Below, in pieces: positions 33,701-42,829 of a stretch of 64,000 nt of DNA. Origin of the DNA: Cherax quadricarinatus (lineage: Eukaryota > Arthropoda > Malacostraca > Decapoda > Parastacidae). Numbering within the stretch: position 1 is the first letter of the stretch; each line of letters opens with the position of its first letter. Location of the stretch: assembly GCF_038502225.1 (NCBI RefSeq), contig NW_027195407.1, positions 1 through 64,000 of the forward strand, given 5' to 3'. The notes beneath the pieces are model-generated. The model worked only from the letters and a program-made list of their open reading frames with translations. It did no database searches and was not told the origin of the DNA. The translations under genes and the position numbers were made by a program.

Positions 33701-34115
33701 GGTTGTTTTACGAAATAGGCGAATAAGGGAGGGTGGGGTGTGTCAGGTTTGTGGGGTAGATGAATCAGCTTTTCATGTAGTTTATTTTTGTGAAAGCCTA
33801 GGGATTGTGCGGGAATGGTTAGGGAAAGTAATCCGGTATGTGGGGGGGAAAGGGTTGTCGGTTTTGAGAGCGCTTAGTTTAGATGTAGGTGGGGTTGGGG
33901 TAAAGGTTCAAAGGGCAGTGGCTTACTTAATGGTTGATTTTGTGTATATATCATGGGCAATGAGAGACAAAGGGGCGGAGGAACGTAGGATGGCCATAGC
34001 AGCATCCTTTTATAGAACAAAGTGTCGCAACAGGGAAATATATGGTAGGAGGTGGGAGAGGGATTTCTCGGAGGGCTACAGGGACTTTCTTTTGAGGGAT
34101 TTATGGTCTTTATAA
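30756..34115 (+). CDS. Tx1-g ORF2: endonuclease-reverse transcriptase
   Basis: The frame opens at 30756 (after TAA 30753-30755), in the -1 frame relative to ORF1. The first ATG (30843) lies downstream of SLSINVNGLKNSRK, the first EN motif. Numbering from that ATG: VQEHNH near 11, VVGGDWNCVI near 115, RLDRIYV near 173, FFSDHRGVLVDL near 193; RT with GKAPGIDGLPAEFYI, YRMISLMCADYKLFAK, GLRQGCPLSQILFACL and YVDD at 667-670; C-terminal CCHC at C967, C970, H978, C983; tail YRTKCRNREIYGRRW. No stop or missing catalytic residue is seen. EN nicks the target and RT primes from it; the zinc motif probably helps RNA or target binding. Confidence 0.92.
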   Translation, partial: RQTSIDKFKSLSINVNGLKNSRKCEWFHEMLIRYGVDVVFVQEHNHKPGCMLMIEGYTVYTAHSTRLKGGVAILVREASPFTVHHCEEGGEGRVIRVDGTWGRDKMSFVCVYGPAEGDSRVKNEFVREVLVYHLRSLPALAVVGGDWNCVIRRKDVEPRGAGYCSGVLRDLLTGVGLVDVEGGAAWEVQHTFVRQGYAARLDRIYVTRKAVVRSVRVLDVFFSDHRGVLVDLGWEGRPNRYKSYWKLNVRLLQDVEGRVLFAQWWKDLWEGMEVNGDVLRWWDVTAKTRIREFYVRQGRHENQLAYGLIRYLEGQLREYHERGRGGMGAPVADIEGVKERLMEVQNERFDAARVLGGLEEVMWGDRPSACVLRGQGHRRVAMEMVGLRVLEDIEGYREGQDLVTMEGMGGYVDSWLSTHMRSVGVREGALRETGGWVRSVLDRDDREQLQGPIVEEEVWTALMSMSRGKAPGIDGLPAEFYIQHWGVLKDFLVQLFNIIKERGALGPLQATALVVLVPKGESQCTVRDYRMISLMCADYKLFAKILGNRIKKVIGKVIVRGQYGILGRSMYEGHGVIRRFIEGPQEGERGVLALDWRTAYDSVEREALWRIMEWQGFGEDIVNWARTLYRGAGMCVQINGRVGLHVKMGRGLRQGCPLSQILFACLQNPFYRAVERCIQEGVREDLRGGSPSIIGYVDDTTVLVSGREGLEGLERVIDVFGMATGMAVNVHKSKLMILGEWDGQEGGGGGVRWSVVDRVKICGVVYMGNAQMARENNSKGVVDRVLGRLSGLRPTHLTLHQRVIVVNVLLYSKIWHVAALYPLVYGDVRRLLSRVFRFIWGSGCDWLKREVVTLPVALGGLGLIHLERRLKCVYVKHGLLRARGEGSGGLGMLQGDLRRWWKGQDLRDGEELLRLLMMVREPRNMRVGSMERKIWPRVVVATEGVYPMYAWEDIWGRLKGLRIRPRVREVMYRFLHGILPSGVVLRNRRIREGGVCQVCGVDESAFHVVYFCESLGIVREWLGKVIRYVGGKGLSVLRALSLDVGGVGVKVQRAVAYLMVDFVYISWAMRDKGAEERRMAIAASFYRTKCRNREIYGRRWERDFSEGYRDFLLRDLWSL

Positions 34116-34577
34116 GCGGTCAGGGGCATGAACGGGCTGGCCTTCCCAGGGGGGGGGGGGCTGTTGCAGAGGACGATTGTGTGAGTGTGTGTGGAATTGT
34201 GTGAGGAAAGGATGTTGAGGTGATATTCAATGTGATATTCAATGTAATGTCTTGGTGTTATTGTGAACACCGATGATTATAATTTATCTAAGGATTCCTT
34301 CATGTTTTGTAAGGATGTACATAAGCATGTTAGTATATAAACATATTTTAACCTGTAATTATACATGTCTACCTATATATGAGCAATGTAACTTGTCATA
34401 ATAATGAGGTTTCATACCTGTTTTTTAACTAGTGGAACGTTCTGGTATTATATATAATGTAAGATCTTGCCTGGGCTGTTTTTGCTAATATATTGTTAGA
34501 TGTTTTTTTTTCACATTTTCATTATATATGTTCAAGTGAATGAGTTTTTGATCTTGTGTATTGCCAGGTGAAACTGG

Positions 34578-34612
<35 letters not shown>

Positions 34613-35535
34613 CATTGGGGGTAGGGGGGGTGAGGAGTTTAAGTAATCTCTGCAATAGCAGGTCATGTGATACACATGTCATATTTTAGATGTCTAATGT
34701 TGTCCATTCTCTGTAGGATATGATGTATAGATTATCTCCGGCAGTGTAAATAATCTGTCTGCAGGAGGGAATAATGTGTAAATTTATTTATTATTGTGGT
34801 AGGTTTGTGTGTAGCGTGTTTTTAGGGTGATATATAAGATGCTAATTACTATGAAGGACTGTTGGTGGTTATGAGTGGTGACGGCAGACACAGTTACTAG
34901 GCATGTGGGGGGGGGGGTGAAGTGTCATCGGTAGTGTCTTAAACCCACCACCGTGCACGATATTAATTATTACCATAGGGTATATGAGGGTAGGGTGGAT
35001 TGTGTTCTATGGTGGATGTGAGCCATCAGGTTCAGACATTCCTTGTATTATAGTGTCAGCCGTTTGGCTAGCTGGATTGTGTTTATATATATATTGTCAT
35101 TGAAGTTTTTAATGCTTTTGCAAATGTGTATGTATAAGAGTTTTGTCACTGTGTATTTAAGGTGAAAGTGGCACGTTTTCATGGGGGGGGGAGTGTAAGC
35201 TTTACTGGGTGGGTTGTATGTGTATATGTATGTATATGTATATGTGTATATATATGTATATATATGTATATATATGTATATATATATATATGTATATGTG
35301 TGTTTATATATATATATATAATATATATATATATGTATGACCACATTTTCATGTGAAGCACAGTTCGTACAAGCGGTGTTTGATTTGAGTGCAGCAGCCA
35401 GTTCTGTCATTATATATGTGCTTCTTCAGTACTGTGTAGTCAGTTGATTATTGTTCACTGCCTGTATCTTGTTACATATTGATTATGTACCCATATATTT
35501 TTGTACCTGAGTTTTAAATAAAATATAAAAAAAAA
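34116..35535 (+). other. 3' UTR of Tx1-g
   Basis: Non-coding. Holds G-runs at 34150-34161 and 34917-34927, a T30 run near 34582-34611, a (TATG)n/(TA)n microsatellite at 35214-35336 and the terminal AAATAAAATATA(A)n. The order G-tract, TA-rich tract, tail is the same as in Tx1-c. Confidence 0.7.
35214..35336. repeat. (TATG)n/(TA)n microsatellite
   Basis: Alternating TATG and TA repeats in the Tx1-g 3' UTR. Confidence 0.9.
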
Positions 35536-35548
35536 AATACTTTGACGT
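35536..35548. repeat. 13-bp TSD (right) of Tx1-g
   Basis: Identical to 29423-29435. Confidence 0.88.
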
Positions 35549-37898
35549 GCATTGATAATCATAAAACTTCTGTTTTTCATACCCATCCATACCATACAAC
35601 TCTCAAAAAACCTTACCACGTTCACGTATCCTCCAATATAGTCATATCCTCGCTAAAAAAGAAAAACGGTCCCTTTTTACGTAGTGAGCACATTAATGAG
35701 TCCCTCTACCGTAATATTTCTGTATGATTCCGGGAACAATGTTTCCCACCGTTTTCCATAAATTAGTTTATTTCTACATACTGTACGATATATTCCCGCC
35801 GCAATTGCCCTAATTCTAATCCCTCCCCCTTTTTCCCTCAATCCCCAGGAAAAAAAACAAAAAATCTGACACAACGTACGTAATGGCTCTCCTTACATCC
35901 TCAGACACCCCTCGTACCTCTAATGTTAGGGCTCGCAGAATCTCTACGTTACCCCCTCCCATTAACTTGAAAACTCTTGTCAGCCACAACCGTACCTCCC
36001 CCAACTCTTTATAAAGGTAAAAGGCATGAAAAGCTGTTTCTGGTTCCTCACAAGTTCGCATTTTGCTTCCCTTACCAAACCCATCACACACAAAGCAGAC
36101 TTCGAAGCCAAAATCCCCATTACAAACCTATAAACTAATTCCCATACCCTCGGCATTAATCTAAGCTTCTGGAACTCATACCAAATCTTACCCCAGTCAT
36201 ACAATGGGTATACCGATACCCCTTGTATGATTTCTGGTTTTCTACTCATCTCTACCAACCTTCCAACCCTAAGTTTGTCTACCTCTCCTACGACTAACAA
36301 TAACCTGAGCATAGTCTCGCATTCCATTAATTCCTTTCCTCCCCACCGCCGTCGGACATCTTCCATCACTCTCCCCACTCTCACTCTTCTTACCCCGCCC
36401 TCCCGTACGAACCTCTGTTTAACATACATTGCCTTTACTCTCGGCCCAAGCGCCAAAAGTCCTACTCCCCCTCTGAGTACATTCGTCATGACCACCTCTT
36501 TACTGAGCCATGCCCTTCCAAAACCCCAAACATAACGGAGCACCCTTCTCTGTATTTGTTGCATCTCCTGCCCTCGTAAAGGATACACCACAGCAACATT
36601 CCACACTTTACTATATACCAATGAATTTATTATTATTGCCCTTTGCATTAAAGTTACATCCCTCGCTCTTAGGTTCCGAATCCTGTGCACAACTTTCTCT
36701 CCCACCAATTCCGAGTTCACGCGTCGAGCCTCCTGCTCATCAGCCATATAGAGAATTCCACAAATTTTCAGCTGTTCCGTTACTTCCCATCCGAACTCCA
36801 ACCCCATTCTACCCCCCACCCAATCCCCTATCTCTGTTAATTTCGATTTAGCTCTGTTGACTCTCATACCCGACGCCTCCCCAAAAATCTTCATTACCCT
36901 CCCAATCTTTCTCAATCCTTCTACACCATCGATCAATACTATTGTATCGTCCACATATCCTACAACCTCTGTAAGCCCCTCCCCCTCCCCTTGTAAATTT
37001 GCTTTTTCTTCAACCATTTCAGAAAACGGGTGTTGCATACATGCAAACAGAATTTGAGACATAGGAGACCCTTGTCTCAGACCCTTCTCCATTTCCAACA
37101 TACTACCCAACCTACCATTTATTTGCACCTGTATCACCGCTCCTGCATACAGTATCTCAACCCACTTTACAATACCTTCACCAAAACCCATACGTCTTAA
37201 ATTAGCTACCGGAAACTCCCTATTCACACCGTCATATGCATTCTCCCAATCGGTTACCAAAATTCCTCCCCCCTTGCAACCCTTTAAGAATTCCCTACTT
37301 CGACTATGTCCATCCCTCATACTACGACCCAGAATTCCCAACTGACCCTTATGTACAATACCACCTATCACCCACTTCATCCTATTCCCTAGTATCTTCG
37401 CAAAACTCTTATAGTCAGTGCACATTAAAGATATAGCCCTGTACATGCTCAGTGTTCTCCCCTCCTTTTTCTTGACTAGTACGACCACACCCGTCCTCTG
37501 TGTCCTTCCTAACATTCCTTCCTATAACATACAATTCATTACCTGAACCAGACAATACTTTATGTGGTCCCATTGAACTCTATGAAAATCATTGGAAATC
37601 CCATCGATTCCAGGCGCTTTCCCCATACTTAAATTGAACACCGCCTCTTTCACTTCATCCATACCAATTACACCATCCATCCCAACTACTTCCTCCCTAC
37701 ATTTCCCCGAGGCTTGTACCCCCTCCCCCCTTCCTCGCTACCTATCCGAACGTTACCCTTCTCCCATTTCCTTTTAAACCAATAATCAGCATAATTACTT
37801 ATTCCTTCAGTTGTCACTAGCATTTGCCCCTTGTTATATCCTTCCAAATCTTCACTAACATCTAAATGTAAAATAGTGGACTCCTGTTGCCTAATTCG
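35549..37898 (-). pseudogene. Tx1-f ORF2, RT and C-terminus, decayed
   Basis: The minus strand reads RIRQQEST-like sequence at 37898, then stops and frameshifts until 37515. A long open part follows: TQRTGVVVLVKKKEGR, YRAISLMCTDYKSFAK, LGILGRSMRDGHSRSREFL, GLRQGSPMSQILFACM (the usual GCPMS is GSPMS here) and catalytic GYVDDTIVLI. Frameshifts near 36050 and 35850 break the C-terminal zinc motif, of which FETAFHAFY-like remnants persist, and the tail YRTVCRNKLIYGKRW. It is closely related to Tx1-b. The 5' part is missing where the palindrome at 37927 begins. Confidence 0.8.
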
Positions 37899-37919
37899 AA
37901 AATTTACGAAGACGTTTCT

Positions 37920-38065
37920 GTCCGACTTGGACCATTTACATAGTCACACTGTAAATGGTCCAAGTCGGACCGAAACGTCATCGTAACCTCCTCTCTTCTA
38001 TGTGCGGGTTATTTGTGTATCGTTCCAGTCACGGTATTGCGCCTTTTTTTGTTATTTAAGATCCT
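37920..38065 (+). repeat. PLE-like terminal repeat fragment with long palindrome
   Basis: After the palindrome the sequence CGAAACGTCATCGTAACC and a downstream CAGTCACGGTATTG stretch resemble a PLE terminal-repeat family of decapods. The hammerhead core is not recognisable here. Confidence 0.4.
37924..37992. repeat. 30-bp palindrome with 9-nt loop
   Basis: Left arm GACGTTTC then GTCCGACTTGGACCATTTACA; right arm is its reverse complement with one unpaired position, around the loop TAGTCACAC. It sits at the truncated end of Tx1-f. Arm boundaries are accurate to a few bases. Confidence 0.85.
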
Positions 38066-38478
38066 TCTAAAGAACAAGACGCATTTATATTTCTACAATA
38101 TCAAAAATATTTTGAAAGACATCGTCACTTACAGCCAACATTGTCTAGTACTCTCTATTAACGGTTCTTTTGACATCGATTTTTTTTAAATTTTCTTTGT
38201 AATATTAAGGTAGAACGAGCTTAGTACTTTATTTACGTCAGAGATATTTTAATGCAGAATTTCCATGGAAGTCTATAAGGAACATTTTCATCAAAGGCAT
38301 CTGGTTCATCCTGTAGCTGAGTAAAGCATTCTGAGGCGCCTCTCAGCCAGCTTTATGATCCTCTTACTGTGTCATGAGCTTTCTGGGAAGGCATCATCCA
38401 AATCTGGTTATGATGGGTTTTGGTGCATGGCGTCCAAGGTTACAGTCTTCTTGGTATACGTCAAAGCATCGCATCATA
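38066..38478. other. No recognisable gene
   Basis: Sequence without long frames or recognised repeats, flanking the Rz-2 insertion. Possibly host DNA. Confidence 0.4.
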
Positions 38479-38491
38479 CAACCTTACTCGA
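38479..38491. repeat. 13-bp TSD (left) of Rz-2: CAACCTTACTCGA
   Basis: Exact copy at 40443-40455. Confidence 0.9.
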
Positions 38492-38560
38492 TGTGTACGA
38501 ATGGTATATAATACCGACAAGATGAGAGTAAGACACATGTGCAACATCTGGGTATCTTTA

Positions 38561-38599
38561 TTGTAGACGTTTCGCCATCCAGTGGCTTTATCAATACAA
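38561..38599 (-). ncRNA. Hammerhead-like motif, Rz-2 unit 1
   Basis: Same 39-nt motif as 39532-39570, on the minus strand. Confidence 0.65.
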
Positions 38600-38978
38600 A
38601 TTCAAGGACATAACTTGAAGACAGTAGAACTATGTACAGAAGATGAGGTAATCAGTCCCTCAACCTAGGAGTAGGTGCGAACAGCACCATAGTCGTGGAG
38701 ATTCTGAAGCAGAAGAAAGAATCCTGGCGCTTATATAGTAACGTTAGGTGAAGCAGACGAGGGCAAATTCACTGGTAGGCGGGATTCCCCAGTGGAAGTA
38801 GGTCCTTCCCAAAGAGATGGGTTAGTTGTAGTAGTATTTGTCGTAGTCGTGAAGGTTATGTACATGTCCTCAGAATTAAGATTCCATGATGTTGCAGTGT
38901 CTGACAAGTTGTGTACGAATGGTATATAATACCGACAAGATGAGAGTAAGACACATGTGCAACATCTGGGTATCTTTA

Positions 38979-39017
38979 TTGTAGACGTTTCGCCATCCAG
39001 TGGCTTTATCAATACAA
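38979..39017 (-). ncRNA. Hammerhead-like motif, Rz-2 unit 2
   Basis: 418 bp from the previous one and identical in the motif, minus strand. Confidence 0.65.
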
Positions 39018-39531
39018 ATTCTATTACATAACTTGAAGACAGTAGAACTATGTACAGAAGATGAGGTAATCAGTCCCTCAACCTAGGAGTAGGTGCGAAC
39101 AGCACCATAGTCGTGGAGATTCTGAAGCAGAAGAAAGAATCCTGGCGCTTATATAGTAACGTCAGGTGAAGCAGACGAGGGCAAATTCACTGGTAGGTGG
39201 GATTCCCCAGTGGAAGTAGGTCCTTCCCAAAGAGATGGGTTAGTTGTAGTAGTATTTGTCGTAGTCGTGAAGGTTATGTACATGTCCTCAGAATTAAGAT
39301 TCCATGATGTTGCAGTGTCTGACAAGTTGTGTACGAATGGTATATAATACCGACAAGATGAGAGTAAGACACATGTGCAACATCTGACGTTACTATATAA
39401 GCGCCAGGATTCTTTCTTCTGCTTCAGAATCTCCACGACTATGGTGCTGTTCGCACCTACTCCTAGGTTGAGGGACTGATTACCTCATCTTCTGTACATA
39501 GTTCTACTGTCTTCAAGTTATGTCCTAGAAT

Positions 39532-39570
39532 TTGTATTGATAAAGCCACTGGATGGCGAAACGTCTACAA
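39532..39570 (+). ncRNA. Hammerhead-like motif, Rz-2 unit 3
   Basis: Stem I TTGTA (39532-39536) with TACAA (39566-39570). Core TTGATAA (39537-39543), where consensus is CTGANGA, so C3 is U and G8 is A, which can still pair. Extra A at 39544. Stem II GCCA-CTGGA-TGGC (39545-39557). GAA (39558-39560), self-complementary ACGT (39561-39564) and C39565 as cleavage-site base, giving the favoured GUC triplet. Whether the U3-A8 form cleaves must be tested. Confidence 0.65.
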
Positions 39571-39810
39571 TAAAGATACCCAGATGTTGCACATGTGTCT
39601 TACTCTCATCTTGTCGGTATTATATACCATTCGTACACAACTTGTCAGACACTGCAACATCATGGAATCTTAATTCTGAGGACATGTACATAACCTTCAC
39701 GACTACGACAAATACTACTACAACTAACCCATCTCTTTGGGAAGGACCTACTTCCACTGGGGAATCCCGCCTACCAGTGAATTTGCCCTCGTCTGCTTCA
39801 CCTGACGTTA

Positions 39811-39820
39811 CTATATAAGC
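39811..39820 (+). promoter_or_regulatory. TATA-like box in an Rz-2 unit
   Basis: CTATATAAGC, about 130 nt upstream of the hammerhead at 39950; repeated 418 bp later near 40229 and inverted in the minus units. Confidence 0.4.
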
Positions 39821-39949
39821 GCCAGGATTCTTTCTTCTGCTTCAGAATCTCCACGACTATGGTGCTGTTCGCACCTACTCCTAGGTTGAGGGACTGATTA
39901 CCTCATCTTCTGTACATAGTTCTACTGTCTTCAAGTTATGTCCTAGAAT

Positions 39950-39988
39950 TTGTATTGATAAAGCCACTGGATGGCGAAACGTCTACAA
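39950..39988 (+). ncRNA. Hammerhead-like motif, Rz-2 unit 4
   Basis: 418 bp downstream of 39532 with the same motif. Confidence 0.65.
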
Positions 39989-40367
39989 TAAAGATACCCA
40001 GATGTTGCACATGTGTCTTACTCTCATCTTGTCGGTATTATATACCATTCGTACACAACTTGTCAGACACTGCAACATCATGGAATCTTAATTCTGAGGA
40101 CATGTACATAACCTTCACGACTACGACAAATACTACTACAACTAACCCATCTCTTTGGGAAGGACCTACTTCCACTGGGGAATCCCGCCTACCAGTGAAT
40201 TTGCCCTCGTCTGCTTCACCTGACGTTACTATATAAGCGCCAGGATTCTTTCTTCTGCTTCAGAATCTCCACGACTATGGTGCTGTTCGCACCTACTCCT
40301 AGGTTGAGGGACTGATTACCTCATCTTCTGTACATAGTTCTACTGTCTTCAAGTTATGTCCTAGAAT

Positions 40368-40406
40368 TTGTATTGATAAAGCCACTGGATGGCGAAACGT
40401 CTACAA
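40368..40406 (+). ncRNA. Hammerhead-like motif, Rz-2 unit 5
   Basis: 418 bp downstream of 39950 with the same motif; the element ends 36 nt later at the TSD. Confidence 0.65.
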
Positions 40407-40442
40407 TAAAGATACCCAGATGTTGCACATGTGTCTTACTCT

Positions 40443-40455
40443 CAACCTTACTCGA
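40443..40455. repeat. 13-bp TSD (right) of Rz-2
   Basis: Identical to 38479-38491. Confidence 0.9.
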
Positions 40456-40734
40456 GAAATAAGTAGATTTTAAAAATTGAATGCCCAAGATACTCTGCTA
40501 CCAGACCTTTTTATGTTCATTTGCTTAATTTGTTTATTAGTAATAACATAAAGTATACACAGATTTATGTAACCTTCAATAAAATAGGTATACTAAGCTT
40601 AAATAAAAAAAAGTGCTTCGGGAAAATTATGGGACGATTCTGTAACAGATGGAGGAATTTTTATGACGATGAAATGATTCATCTGTAGTCGTTACTATAC
40701 TTTTCTATAAGAAGAAACACAGAGAACGTCTTTT

Positions 40735-42455
40735 CTCGTGTTACATTTTCTATTCAAATTGAATATATGTCGGATTTCCGACATTACCCTAACTCCGATA
40801 GATTTCGAAAAAGCCATTGACAACATGCCCATGCACTCAGCCCCGGGCCCAGACTCGTGGAACTCTGTTTTCATTAAGAACTGCAAGAAAATCCTCTCGC
40901 GTGCCCTAAGTACACTATGGAGGAGGAGCTTGGACATAGGTGAAATTCCACAGTCACTTAAAACGACAGATATAGCCCCACTCCATAAAGGTGGCAGCAA
41001 AGCACTAGCTAAGAACTATAGACCAATAGCTCTTACGTCTCACATCATAAAAATCTTTGAAAGAGTGCTAAGAAGCAGGAATGCAAATCACCTGGATTCC
41101 CAAAATCTGCTCAATCCAGGGCAACATGGGTTCAGGGTAGGTCGCTCCTGCCTCTCACAACTACTGGATCACTATGACATGGCCTTGGATGCACTGGAAG
41201 AAAATCAGAATGCAGATGTAATATACACAGACTTTGCAAAAGCATTTGACAAATGCGATCATGGCGTAATAGCCCATAAAATACGTGCTAAAGGAATAAC
41301 TGGGAAATTGGGGAGATGGATCTTCAACTTCCTAACAAATCGAACACAAAGAGTAGTGGTCAACAGAGTTAAATCGGAGGCTGCCATAGTGAAGAGCTCT
41401 GTTCCACAAGGCACAGTACTCGCCCCCATCTTATTCCTTATCCTCATATCAGACATAGACAGAGATATACATCACAGCACCGTATCATCCTTTGCGGATG
41501 ATGCTAGGATCTGCATGAGGCTGTCATCTGCTGAAGACGCGGTTAACCTCCAAGAAGATATAAACAAAGTTTTCCAGTGGGCAACGATAAACAATATGAT
41601 GTTCAATGAGGACAAATTCCAACTACTCCGTTATGGAAAACTGGAGATAATAACTAGAACAGAGTATACTACAGACTCTGGCCATACAATAGAGCGGAAA
41701 AATAATGTAATGGACCTGGGAGTAGTAATGTCTGAGGATCTCACTTTCAAGGATCACAACAGTGCCACGATCGCACGTGCAAAGAAAATGATAGGATGGA
41801 TAATGAGAACGTTCAAAAAGAGAGATGCCAAGCCAATGATGATTCTTTTCAAATCACTTGTTCTCTCTAGGCTGGAATACTGCTGTACATTAACATCTCC
41901 ATTCAAAGCAGGTGAAATCGCAGATCTAGAGAGTGTACAGAGATCCTTTACTGCACGTACAAGTTCTGTCAAGCACCTTAACTACTGGGAACGCTTGGAA
42001 GCACTTGACTTGTACTCGTTGGAACACAGGAGGGAGAGATATATCATAATTTACACTTGGAAAATCTTGGAAGGAATGGTCCCAAATCTGCACACAGAAA
42101 TCACTCCCTGCGAAAGTAAAAGACTTGGCAGGTGATGCAAAATGCCCCCAATAAAAAGTAGGGGCGCCATTGGTACACTAAAGGAAAACACCATAAGTGT
42201 CCGGGGCCCAAGACTGTTCAACAGCCTCCCATCAAGCATTAGGGGAATTGCCAATAAACCCCTGGCTGCCTTCAAGAGAGAGCTGGACAGATACCTAAAG
42301 TCAGTGCCGGATCAGCTGGGGTGGGGCTCGTACGTTGGACTGTGTGCGGCCAGCAGTAACAGCCTAGTTGATCAGGCCCTGATCCATCGAGAGGCATGGT
42401 CATGGACCGGGCCGCGGGGGCGTTGATCCCCGGAATAACTTCCAGGTAACCTCCA
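40735..42455 (+). pseudogene. CR1-b ORF2 (CR1/L2-type LINE), 5' truncated, one nonsense codon
   Basis: The frame runs from about 40738 to 42426 with one in-frame TGA at 42133-42135, where CGA may be expected (LGR-stop-CKMPPIK). RT motifs: HSAPGPDSWNSVF, NYRPIALTSHIIKIFE, HGFRVGRSCLSQLLDHYD, YTDFAKAFDKCDHG, SSVPQGTVLAPILFLI and catalytic SFADDARIC. The C-terminal part has LEYCCTLTSPF and ISVRGPRLFNSLP. EN is missing by 5' truncation. The 3' end has a GC-rich stretch (GACCGGGCCGCGGGG) and two TCCAGGTAA repeats, a typical short 3' repeat tail of this group. It cannot transpose itself. Confidence 0.82.
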
Positions 42456-42829
42456 GGTAAGTTAGTGAAGCCAAATAATCAGAATTTTCGCCCAAAAAAT
42501 AAAAGCAAATGTAATAATATACCTATGTGGCCCACATACGTTTCTTGGTTAAAGTATGCAAATTATATCTGACTATCTTGTTCACAGAGTTGGTAATATA
42601 TAAGTGTTCCAGAGAAAATTATTTTCTTTTTCGGGTGACTTGTGAGGTTGGAGGTGGTCTTTGTGTTCAGTAAGAATTGATAATTTAAGGTTTTTCTCCC
42701 ATAGTGATTCATTAAGATGTTAATTATATACTATACTTTAAATACATGTCTAACATGATTTTCTCTGATTCAAATGCTTCCTAAAACAGCTTAATTTATT
42801 CGAGGGTTGAGTAGAGCTGCAGATCATAC
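42456..42829. other. No recognisable gene
   Basis: A/T-rich, no long frames, no repeat recognised. Confidence 0.4.

Larger units (their letters stand above)
29436..35535 (+). mobile_element. Tx1-g: complete Tx1/L1-group LINE with TSD
   Basis: 6.1 kb: 5' leader starting CATTCGTCGCTC (29436-29520), open ORF1, open ORF2, a 1.4-kb 3' UTR and a tail TTTTAAATAAAATATA(A)n. Bounded by a 13-bp TSD within the 3' UTR of Tx1-f. It is the best candidate in the window for a recently active element. Confidence 0.92.
38492..40442. mobile_element. Rz-2: inverted tandem array of 418-bp hammerhead units
   Basis: 1,951 bp between 13-bp TSDs. Two minus-strand units with a 418-bp period (GTGTACGAAT at 38493, 38911, 39329) and a short third run to the switch point near 39389. 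Orientation then flips and plus-strand units follow with the same 418-bp period (CTTGTCAGAC at 39641 and 40059). Five hammerhead-like motifs occur, one per unit. Each plus unit has a TATATAAG box about 130 nt upstream of its motif. Copies look nearly identical. No credible protein frame. The structure matches what is known of retrozymes and PLE terminal repeats: ribozyme-bearing tandem units mobilised in trans. Confidence 0.8.

Noticed and set aside
37955..37995. Hammerhead motif in the GGTCC-AAGTC-GGACC-GAAACGTC stretch
   Set aside because: Hairpin, GAA and ACGTC fit, but the core before the hairpin reads CTGTAAAT and stem I is not evident. It may be a decayed third family.
38731..40236. A 93-codon frame repeated four times (two per strand)
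   Set aside because: It occurs only because the 418-bp unit is repeated; it starts inside the hammerhead motif, has Thr/Asn low complexity and no recognised domain.
38492..40442. CRISPR-like direct repeats
   Set aside because: The period is 418 bp of near-identical sequence with no short repeat/spacer structure, and the setting is eukaryotic.
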